Shown here: piece after piece, positions 33,925 through 43,350 of the stretch
How the letters are laid out: each line of letters begins with the position of its first letter
Numbering within the stretch: the stretch's first letter is position 1
NCBI GenBank assembly: GCA_009746045.1
Contig: RPFO01001567.1
Location: forward strand, 26,001-90,000
DNA: 64,000 nt
Direction of reading: 5' to 3'
Source of the DNA: Mesostigma viride
Taxonomy: Eukaryota; Streptophyta; Mesostigmatophyceae; Mesostigmatales; Mesostigmataceae
Made by a program: the position numbers and the translations under genes
Notes under the pieces: model-generated
Databases searched by the model: none
What the model saw: the letters and a program-made list of their open reading frames with translations, nothing else
Told to the model about the DNA's origin: nothing

Positions 33925-34934
33925 ATCGGGGGCTCCGCCCCCGAACCCCCGCTATACTTGGCAGATTCTGTGCCTCAACGGCTTTTTGTGCCTCAACGGC
34001 GAGTACCAGCACAGCCGTACACTCCCGCTTACACAGCCCGCCCACTAGCAAGACAGCTGAACCTGTACGGCCGGCCACAGCCTGTGATCCCCTGGATTGC
34101 GCCTCGATTCCATGCAAACTCATGGTGCCGGACGGTTTGCTGGCCTATTTTGGGAAGCCGGTGGCTCAACCGAACTGCAACTAAACCTGGTCTGTCAGTA
34201 CGTCAGATCCGTCTGTCAGCTTTCTCGCTTTTTGCCAGCAACCGCCAAATACCCCTTGAATCGGTCCTCTCCTTGCCAATTTCCCTCGTCCGTTCCAAGC
34301 ACCTAGGTCAATTTTCAAGCTCAACTTGGCCCGCAAAATTGTGCATCGCTCCGGCGCTGAGCTAAGTACTCGCAAAACCTTTACCGTTACTTCCGTTACA
34401 AGCGTTTATGTGTCCTTCCCGCCAAAAAATGCAGGAGGTTGTTTGGCTACTCGTCTTAGAAGAGTTTGAGCGCCGGACGTTACGCGGTGACAGGCCGCTA
34501 GAAAGCCTACGGACGGGATCTGCGTAAAGATTTTGCGGAAACAAATTGTGCGTTCGGATTTTTGCGCTACTCGGGTACGGACAACGTTTGCCGGAAGAGT
34601 TTGCGGAACAAATTGGCCGACCTAAAAGTAGTATATAGGGCAACAAGAAAAAAGTAGGGAGGAGGGGCTACCGCCCCCCCTCCCCGACTTGAGAGGACGT
34701 GACTCGCCGCTAGCGGCCCAGAGGCCGATAGTCGACCTTCTGGGCGCCAACCGCACCGGCCCGCGCGACGCGCCAAGACCCTTCCACGGAGGACGCGCGG
34801 GCGGACGATTGCGACCGGGACGAACCGCCTCCGTGCGCCACGCGCAACGGACCCTTCCCCGTCAACACCGTGAAAGCTCTCCGAGCGTGAGATACTTGGA
34901 AATTTCGTCACATTCGTATCGAAAATGAAATACT
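33925..34934. repeat. type X unit then start of a type Z unit
   Basis: At 33924/33925 the Y block is joined to the X start (ATCGGGGGCTCCG...), which runs to about 34335. After a linker, an X block ends at GGGCAACAAG (34647) and is joined to a third type, Z, which starts with a 12-bp-stem hairpin (GGGAGGAGGGGC...). Z is interrupted at 34934 by the DIRS-like element and continues at 47063. Confidence 0.75.
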
Positions 34935-35064
34935 ATTAACCGTGGAACTCCAAGGTAACCAGACTCTTTATTAAAACAATAAGTAGAGCACATCGGGAAG
35001 TGGCCCTCAACTGGCCATCCTTACCCATGGGAACACTTTATGTCCAAAAAGGCTAGCCTTACCC
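34935..35064 (-). repeat. split direct repeat, segment A (outer 3' copy)
   Basis: 130 bases beginning ATTAACCGTGGAACTCC on the plus strand; repeated at 35482-35611 and 37197-37326. Confidence 0.85.
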
Positions 35065-35097
35065 CCAAACAGGCAACACACAGGGAGGGCGGGTGGG

Positions 35098-35481
35098 AAA
35101 ACAAAAGAGACCGCCATGAGCTAGGTGAGCAAGCTTTTATCGTGTTTCAAGGCCAACGGCTCTCTACCAACGGCCAGATTCCGGCAACGGCCTCTAAACA
35201 GTTTTAGCCGTCAAGTTTTACTTCAGATATTGCTTGTTGCAAACCCGTCCGCAATCACAGATCTGTTAGGAGAACCTAGACGCAAAAATCCGTGGTCAAG
35301 GTACTCAGCACACCGTCAAGGTATGGGCCGCAACAATTAGGCCATATCATCCGTAATACTCGTACACTAGAAGCCTAATCAACCTTATTACGATCACATC
35401 ACCCAGCTCTATTTCACCTAGCATCAGCGGCTCCCCTTCCGTATCACTATAAAGAAACTATGTTCAGAGAACCCCGATTCT
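35098..35481 (-). repeat. split direct repeat, segment B (3' internal copy)
   Basis: 384 bases from AAAACAAAAGAGACCGCC to CCCCGATTCT, matching 46673-47062 at the other end of the element with few differences. Confidence 0.87.
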
Positions 35482-35611
35482 ATTAACCGTGGAACTCCAA
35501 GGTAACCAGACTCTTTATTAAAACAATAAGTAGAGCACATCGGGAAGTGGCCCTCAACTGGCCATCCTTACCCATGGGAACACTTTATGTCCAAAAAGGC
35601 TAGCCTTACCC
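35482..35611 (-). repeat. split direct repeat, segment A (inner copy)
   Basis: Same as 34935-35064; followed by 35612-35739, which duplicates the internal 3' end of the element seen at 37327-37450. Confidence 0.85.
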
Positions 35612-35739
35612 TTACATCCCTCCCTGGCGACCCAAGCCAGGGGCAAAACAAAAACCGGTGGACGCATAAGACAAGAATGAAGGGAACTTAAGAGGAAGGC
35701 AGAGAAAAGACGCTCCGCCAAATGCGCGGGGGGCAGGCG

Positions 35740-37162
35740 CGTAGCATCACTCCCCGGACAGGAGAACTTTTGCGGATGACTGTAGGTGTAAGTTGGCGAT
35801 GCCATGGTAACCGGAGACGTCCGTCCTATAGTCAGCAAAATTGGTGCGAGAGGTCCCCAGTTCGATTCCGGTCGGATTCATTTGCAGATCGCGTTTTTCC
35901 GCGTTTTCCGCGGCCCGGTACTGAACGCAAATGGTTTTCACCTTTGCGGAGTGCCTGATCAAAATATACGCTTGGCTGATTTCGATAGTACCGGCTACGC
36001 CCCCTTCTACTAAAAAGAAGGATTCAGCCGTGTTCAGCCCGTCTCACGGTGCGAGACTGAACAAGTCTCGCGTGCAGACACGTGTGTAGTACTCCTACAC
36101 ACAGATCTCGAGTGATTTATCTAGTACCAAATCCGAAAGGCTTGCATCACTCCCCGGACAGGAGAACTTTTGCGGATGACTGTAGGTGTAAGTTGGCGAT
36201 GCCATGGTAACCGGAGACGTCCGTCCTATAGTCAGCAAAATTGGTGCGAGAGGTCCCCAGTTCGATTCCGGTCGGATTCATTTGCAGATCGCGTTTTTCC
36301 GCGTTTTCCGCGGCCCGGTACTGAACGCAAATGGTTTTCACCTTTGCGGAGTGCCTGATCAAAATATACGCTTGGCTGATTTCGATAGTACCGGCTACGC
36401 CCCCTTCTACTAAAAAGAAGGATTCAGCCGTGTTCAGCCCGTCTCACGGTGCGAGACTGAACAAGTCTCGCGTGCAGACACGTGTGTAGTACTCCTACAC
36501 ACAGATCTCGAGTGATTTATCTAGTACCAAATCCGAAAGGCTTGCATCACTCCCCGGACAGGAGAACTTTTGCAGATGACTGTAGGTGTAAGTTGGCGAT
36601 GCCATGGTAACCGGAGACGTCCGTCCTATAGTCAGCAAAATTGGTGCGAGAGGTCCCCAGTTCGATTCCGGTCGGATTCATTTGCAGATCGCGTTTTTCC
36701 GCGTTTTCCGCGGCCCGGTACTGAACGCAAATGGTTTTCACCTTTGCGGAGTGCCTGATCAAAATATACGCTTGGCTGATTTCGATAGTACCGGCTACGC
36801 CCCCTTCTACTAAAAAGAAGGATTCAGCCGTGTTCAGCCCGTCTCACGGTGCGAGACTGAACAAGTCTCGCGTGCAGACACGTGTGTAGTACTCCTACAC
36901 ACAGATCTCGAGTGATTTATCTAGTACCAAATCCGAAAGGCTTGCATCACTCCCCGGACAGGAGAACTTTTGCGGATGACTGTAGGTGTAAGTTGGCGAT
37001 GCCATGGTAACCGGAGACGTCCGTCCTATAGTCAGCAAAATTGGTGCGAGAGGTCCCCAGTTCGATTCCGGTCGGATTCATTTGCAGATCGCGTTTTTCC
37101 GCGTTTTCCGCGGCCCGGTACTGAACGCAAATGGTTTTCACCTTTGCGGAGTGCCTGATCAA
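35740..37162 (+). repeat. 400-bp satellite built from the tRNA-Asp-like SINE (3.6 units)
   Basis: The period is exactly 400 bases (CATCACTCCCCGGACAGGAG recurs 400 apart from about 35745), with almost no differences among units. Each unit contains the full SINE known from 56277-56548 plus about 128 bases of spacer with two hairpins (TTCAG-GTCTC...GAGACTGAA and GTGTGTAG...CTACACAC). The array separates two copies of the DIRS-like 3' internal end, so it arose with a local duplication there. Confidence 0.9.
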
Positions 37163-37326
37163 AATAAAGAAACTATGTTCAGAGAACCCCGATTCTATTA
37201 ACCGTGGAACTCCAAGGTAACCAGACTCTATATTAAAACAATAAGTAGAGCACATCGGGAAGTGGGCCTCAACTGGCCATCCTTACCCATGGGAACACTG
37301 TATGTCCAAAAAGGCTAGCCTTACCC
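37163..37326 (-). repeat. partial segment B plus segment A at the 3' end of the DIRS-like internal region
   Basis: 37163-37196 is the last 34 bases of B (AAAGAAACTATGTTC...GATTCT); 37197-37326 is A. The rest of B is displaced to 35098 by the satellite-bearing duplication. Confidence 0.8.
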
Positions 37327-37402
37327 TTACATCCCTCCCTGGCGACCCAAGCCAGGGGCAAAACAAAAACCGGTGGACGCATAAGACAAGAATGAAGGGA
37401 AC

Positions 37403-40188
37403 TTAAGAGGAAGGCAAAGAAAAGACGCTCCGCCAAACGCGCGGGGGGCAGGCGGCGATAGCCCGAACCAGGGCGTCAGGAATTAGGGTGAGGGCCAAGC
37501 TCCGGTGCAATCCCACATAGTGGGCGACAGTTTTGCTGCTGCGCCATGCAGCGACCCCGATGCTGAATATCAGCCATGCTGCGCTGCCGCAAAAAATCAT
37601 AGGTAGCCCCTCCATCATGCCGCAGCCCGTGAATGGTAAACACCGTGTCGACCCCCAAAGCCTGCGTGGCCTGATGCCAAACCCGGCTGAACTGGGCATA
37701 ATCGTAAGGGAACACCCGCTCCCATGCCGCCTTGCCACGCATACAAGCCCGCAAGAGGGTCTCAGTCATGACATCCTCGATCACCACAGACTGCACCTCC
37801 CCCTTAGCCGTCTTAGCTGACATCAACAACAAGGCGCCCCGCTGCGAACCCCGCAACCGAACATCAGGCTGCAAGCGCACATGGCCGACCAACAGGTTGA
37901 GCGCCTCCGATACCCGCAGGTATTGTTGGAAAATAACGATGACCATCATAGCCGCACGAGGCTGCCGCTGGAGCACCATAGTACAAGCAAGCGCAAACGC
38001 AGCCTCCCATGGAATGGGGGGGGGGCACGAGGGGGTGCCAACGTGCGCCAGCCAGCCAAAACACTTCGTGCCAAGGCCCAATCCCGCACCTCCCGGGGAA
38101 GTACAAATTCAGGCCCATAAGCGCATTGACACACAACTGGCGGCTGTAACACCGTGAGTGCGCCCAAGCGACATACTCGCAATAGTATTCCTCTATCGTC
38201 AAGCCGCGCAACAAGCTGCCAACCCGACCCCGCCGGCTCGCCCACCATGCGAAAAAGGACCTAAGACCCCGATGGTAAACCATCAAAGTAGCCGGCTTCA
38301 CCTTGCCCTCAAGAAGGGTCAAGTAGCTAGCGCCAAGCCGAGGCCCGGGATTGGGATGAACACCCTCGCGAGTCAAATCGCGGACCCACCCGGCCACCGA
38401 GGCAGCCATGGAAAGCCCCCGCGAAGGCCCATCCGCAGGCTGAAGCTCACTTGGCGTCCAGACCCATTGTGAGCGGCTGCCGGTGACCAACGTAAGAGCG
38501 CACAACCGGCGGCATTGCTTGTTTAACCGGTAAGAAGAGGAACGCCCTTTAGCCAAGCAGCCCAAAGCGGCAGTGGAGTCCACTAACCTCACCACCCGCT
38601 TACCCCATGTTCCGAGGTTCCGGGCCGAGCGCTCCACCCCCTTCACAGCGGCCCGCACTTCCTTCTCGTTGATGTGCATGGTCGAATCGCGCCAGCGACT
38701 CTTGATCCCTACGCGCCATCGCCCGTGGATGATGGCTTTTTCCGCGGCCTTGGTCAAGGGTCTAGGCCCGGCATACATGGCCTCACCTGGGGTGAGGAGG
38801 GTTGGGTAACCCCGCACCTCCCGGGCCCGAGCTAATTCCGTCACCTCAGCTGGGGCCATCTCAGCGTAGACAACCCCCTGCCCAAAACTAGACGCATCCG
38901 AGGCCACCACCACCGGAGCCAGGGCAGCCCCCCGGTCCACACGGAGCATGGGGGCCAACGCCATGGCACACTCGAGCTCATCGCGCACACCTTGCCACAA
39001 AGGTCGCGTTCGCTGGCCCCACCCCTTGAGGTTGATGAACTTAAAACTCTGCTGCCATATGGACAAGCAAGTGCGGCTGAGCATCTGCAGCCACACCCAC
39101 CGGCCCACGACGGCCGCCAGCGCCTCAGCGGTAGCGCGTCCCCTCTCGAGGAGTACACGAGTGTGCGCAACCACAAGGGTGAGCTGCTTAGCTGTCGGCT
39201 CCAACACCCCATCCCGCCGGTGAACAACACCCAGAGCTTCTAGCTCGTCCTCCCCCTCCGGGCTAGCCATGATCGTCTTGTCCTTGGAGGGCACAAGGTT
39301 GTTAGGCGCGTACCCGTCTTCAATAGCACTCGCGATTAAGCGATTCACCGCCTCGCACGTGCGCCCATTGCTGACCACCAGGTCATCAATAGTGATGGAT
39401 ACCATAGGGGCAGGGGGGTCCTCAAGGTCGATTTGCATCTCCCTCGTGCTCTCCTCCTTGTACTCGATGGCTAGGGCGGTTGGGTTACCCCATGCATTCC
39501 GAAGCACGGTCAGCTCCCCTACACTTGTGAGGCGGTTCACCTGCCGTCTAGGATCCAAAGCGCCCGTGGCATAGAGGACCATCTCATGGATGGCTTCCCC
39601 TAGCGCTACAGCGTGGGAGTGCCCCATGGCCAGCACTTTCAGCACTGGCCACACCCTCCTCCGCCGCCCCGGCAGCCCGACATCGGTGGACCACACATCA
39701 GGTAGCCCTTGATAATCCCACCACCACTCCGGCACTTGGATGGTATAGTAATACGAGACCAGATCGCTCTTGGCCGTGTAGCACCGACCCTTGATATAGA
39801 CCTCCGAGTATATGCCCAGGTGGGGTAACACCGTCTTAGGGGGGTCCACCCACAGTGCGTTCCCCAACTTCTTATTCACAATGAGCCTTAACTCCCCCAC
39901 TCCTTTGGCCACCCCAAAACATCCGTCTACCCACTTTGGCCGCGTCTCTCGGAACTCCACCATCCCCACGTCCGCTGCCCTCCCCATCAACTTGCCCCAC
40001 TCCGCCATGGTGCACCCTCGGCTGGGGGCAGGTACATTCCAATACCTCGCACTGGCAGCCACCTCCGGCTTGATGCAGTTGGCCTCGCTGGCGTACACCT
40101 CTCGCCAACTAGGTCGTAGCGCCAGCAAATCCAGCAGCTTCGCCTTTCCTGCCACCTCGCGCTTCGGCAGACTCACCCGCTCCGCCAC
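37403..40188 (-). pseudogene. pol: pol of the DIRS-like element: RT, RNase H, tyrosine recombinase
   Basis: One 774-codon frame (40188-37864) covers RT and RNase H. RT motifs are RLIVNKKLGN near residue 101, the catalytic Asp in AKSDLVSYYYTI (142) and TIDDLVVS (268-269). RNase H has Asp431 (VASDASS), Glu about 508-510, Asp537 (RLVDSTAALG) and Asp586 (QPADGPSRG). NPGP at residues 613-616 follows directly. The recombinase N-domain begins there (TLMVYHRGLRSFFAWW). Its catalytic part is split over three frames: YLRVSEAL (Arg) and IHGLRHDGG (His-x-x-Arg) in 38081-37476, and the final segment with the likely Tyr (AHYVG, codon 37519-37517) in 37738-37403. One break is in a run of ten G on the plus strand near 38017, another near 38095. 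The frame is open upstream of 40188 without an ATG, so the start is unclear. Confidence 0.85.
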
Positions 40189-40225
40189 AAGTTGTTCATA
40201 CTTATTACATTTCCCATAGATTAGA

Positions 40226-40486
40226 TCACTTCCTTTGCGGGGCCTGTCGCAACGCCGGTACGCGGCGACTGTACCACTCGCAGTGCTTCTTGACCCTTTT
40301 CAGGGCCTCCGCCGTTCCTCTGGAGCACGCGCCTCCAGATTTAGGCGGAGGGTCTGCCCCCCCGTGCCATAGCCAATTCAACCACGTAATCACCTTGTGT
40401 TGTAGAGTGAAGGTCCGGCGGCGGCGAGTTGCACGCTGGCGTCTGCGTGCTGACCTCACTCTCCCCCACGTAGTGCTTAGAGGCAT
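40226..40486 (-). CDS. small basic ORF between gag and pol of the DIRS-like element
   Basis: 86 codons from ATG 40486, very rich in Arg (RRRQRATRRRRTF), ending just before and overlapping the open pol frame. Position suggests a separate element ORF or the start of pol reached by a frame change. No recognised family. Confidence 0.4.
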   Translation of the reverse strand: MPLSTTWGRVRSARRRQRATRRRRTFTLQHKVITWLNWLWHGGADPPPKSGGACSRGTAEALKRVKKHCEWYSRRVPALRQAPQRK

Positions 40487-40533
40487 TGTAGGAAGAGGCA
40501 GTGGGAAGGGGGAGCGGTTTACCCTTTCGGTGT

Positions 40534-41262
40534 TTACTTGGTTTGCTGGGCCTTGCCCAGCTTCTCCATCATCGTGGCGCTTTGCAGGGCCATCTTCATG
40601 GCCGGGTTGCTCACCAAGGAGGCATCTTCCTTGAGAGCAAGGAGGTGGCCAGCCACCTTCCACCCTCCTGACCCCTGGCTCTCCACTAGGAGCATGCTGC
40701 CACCACCCTCATGAGATACTCTACCCCAGCCAACTCCCCGGCTGCCGGCCCCAACTCCTTGAAGAGTGTGTCCATGGCCAGGGCGATGTTCATGACCACC
40801 TTCCTGCTTTCCTGGTTCCTCCACCCTCCTTGGCGAGTAGCCATGATCCAACTCTTTATACCCCCTCCATTGTCGTTGGCATCCTCGAGCACCTCGGGGA
40901 GCACTCTCTCTTGCACCCTCCAATTCACCACTTGTGCTCGAGTGGGCAGCGTCACCCCTTTGGTCTTTTTCGGCTTCCTGGAAGCCCCATCTGCCCCTGC
41001 CAGCGCATCCTTCAATTTCGTCAGGAAATCCTCTTCCTCGGACTCCTCCTCCTCCTCCTCTACTTAATTGCCCGCCTGCCCCTGCTTGCCAATAATGGCC
41101 GCCAGCTCCAAGAGCTGTTCCCTCACATCCCCCGCGGCCTTTCCCTTGCTTGGGGCTGGGCTTCCGACTTTTTTCGTCCCCTTTTTCGCCCCTTTCGTGG
41201 GCCGGCGTGGTGGCTGCATCTCCTCTTCGTCCGAGTCCGCCAAGTCCCGGGCGCTTTGGAGG
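40534..41262 (-). pseudogene. gag-like ORF of the DIRS-like element, 3' part
   Basis: Continues from 46257 across Copia element 3 (ALQSARDLADSDEEEM spans the junction once one GGAGG copy is removed). It contains basic KKG/PSKGKA runs, an acidic EEEEE stretch, and a region ending MMEKLGKAQQTK at 40534. A TAA near 41062 and a frame change near 40700 break it. Role inferred from position only: nucleic-acid-binding structural protein. Confidence 0.6.
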
Positions 41263-42007
41263 TGTTGAAAGAACTAATGGGTTTGCCTTCTACAATGCTT
41301 GTGATTGGAACCCAAATGTGCCTGTCCTTGCAGGTACAGGCTATGGAGGATGGAAGCAAAGAGACAGAGACTCAGTTTGAGGCAGAATGATAGTGAGGAG
41401 TACCTTAGGCAAGGCTCCTCAGTTGTTTTATTAACTCGAGGAAAAAACACAGGCAGCAAACTGGAATGACCTGATTGGCTGGCTAGGAATGTGCCTAGGA
41501 ATATTCTCATGTAATACTCAGGCCACCAATCAGGTTAGGTCAGTGTACAGGCTACCAATCAGATCTAGACAAGAATAAATCTTATCTTGTAACTGCTGTA
41601 CAGCCTTATCTTGTAACTGATGTACAGTCTTAACTTGTAACTGCTGCACAGTAATCTAACTATTTAATAAAAGATCTCTCTATGTGTGATCTGATGATGA
41701 TGAAGTAAATCTGGCGTGAACATATCAGCGCCACATCTGACATGCACAGTGTACATGTCAATCAGTCAGCTGTCCTGTCATAGATTCTCATCTGACATGT
41801 CATAGGTCAGCTGACATAGACAGATTTGTCAGCTGCCTATAAGGATCCACTTGGCATAGGTACTAATCCCTGATTACTAAAACTGGCCACAACTTTCTCA
41901 TTTGTAGGCCAAATCCAACGGGATAAAGAACAGTGGCTCCTGTACAAGAGCCTCTATCTATCTAGCCAGGTCAGGTGGGTACAAATACAAGGACCATGTC
42001 CTTGACA
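41263..42007 (-). repeat. 3' LTR of Copia element 3 (745 bp)
   Basis: Copy of 45512-46256. On the minus strand it is preceded by GTAAGGGGGG (polypurine tract). Confidence 0.93.
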
Positions 42008-43350
42008 CCCCCCTTACAACACATGACCTTGCTCTAGTGCTATCCTGTCAAGTATAACACTTAGAGGAAAAGCTCTCAGCCATAGCTAAGTCAAGCCTTG
42101 ACCAAACATAGGACTCTAGAATTAAATTCAGTACTCACTATCAAGGTGACATTTGGGTACAACCTTGACACCCCCCTTACCCACATGGCACCAAACCAAA
42201 AATGGGATGCAACCCAGGCCAGTGGTAAGGATCAAACACTAACTGATCACGGGTAAGTGGGCGAAAAACATCCACCCCCCTCGCTAGCAAACACCGTGGT
42301 CAAAGTAGTCAAAAGACGATCTCCACGGAAACTGGAAACTGGAACTCCGGACCGGTGACGCGCCGAGTGTCCAACGAAAGCAGCAGGAAAGATTGCCGCA
42401 TCGCCCAGCAACTAGCATGTGTTGCCAAGTCAAAAACTTCGTTGGGAAGATGCGCTTTGGATCACACCCCCCTCACTCTAGCGTCGCCTGAAAACATGAA
42501 GAAGCACACAAAATGCTCTAACACAGGCAAACTCTTAGACAATGCAGGGGACATGATGTATGATTAACGCATAAAACATGTGATTAACGACATAAAGCAT
42601 CCGACCTACGGCAGAGCACCAACGGTGAACAAGGAGCAGAACACGTAGTCCTGAAACACCTTAATCACACAGGTAACTAACATAAACCGACATAGTCATG
42701 GATCTTAGCATTAGCCAACATGAACGAACTGAAAAGACAGCTCTGATTAACCAACGATAGTTGAAAGCGACTAAAAACGGGACATGAAGCGACGACAAAG
42801 TCAGGAGCACAAACGCAGGCTATGTACAAAAGACACAACCGCAAACTGCATGAACAAACCTAGCATGCAACGAGAAAGTATGCCCTAAGAATGGGCAACA
42901 CACACGACATGAAATGAACGTGCAGATTGACCACAAAAAGGGTCAGCAAGAACGGAGACATGGCCAGCAAACCGGCGCTAGCCAAACGTACCAAGATTAC
43001 AAAGAACTTGGAAAACATACCATTGCTGGTAGAAGAACGTCATGGGGACGATGAACACAGGTGGTCTAGAACTCAAATAACGCATCCCGACGAAGCGCTA
43101 TGAAAAAGTCTAGCAGAAACAAAACAAGACTATGCGAGATGCATAAGGCCGGAAGGACCCCGCACCTAACAGCACAATAGACCACAAAATATTCGTGTCT
43201 AAAGCAATTTTTCACGAACGAAAAACAGTGGCGACTTGAGATCATAGGGGTTAGTTAAGCTAGCTATCAAATTCCCAACGAACGTGACCATAGCGCATCC
43301 CCAAAAATCGCCATGAAAATAGCGGAAGCAGGGCTCCCGCACCGACCGCC
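42008..43350 (-). other. non-coding 3' part of Copia element 3
   Basis: No ORF above background. At 42163-42184 the minus strand repeats the polypurine tract plus LTR start (GGTAAGGGGGGTGTCAAGG) 160 bases before the true one. The remainder is A-rich on the plus strand and resembles no integrase or RT. Confidence 0.7.

Noticed and set aside
35740-37162. CRISPR-like array
   Set aside because: Period 400 bp with continuous homology and no short repeat-spacer pattern; eukaryotic satellite.
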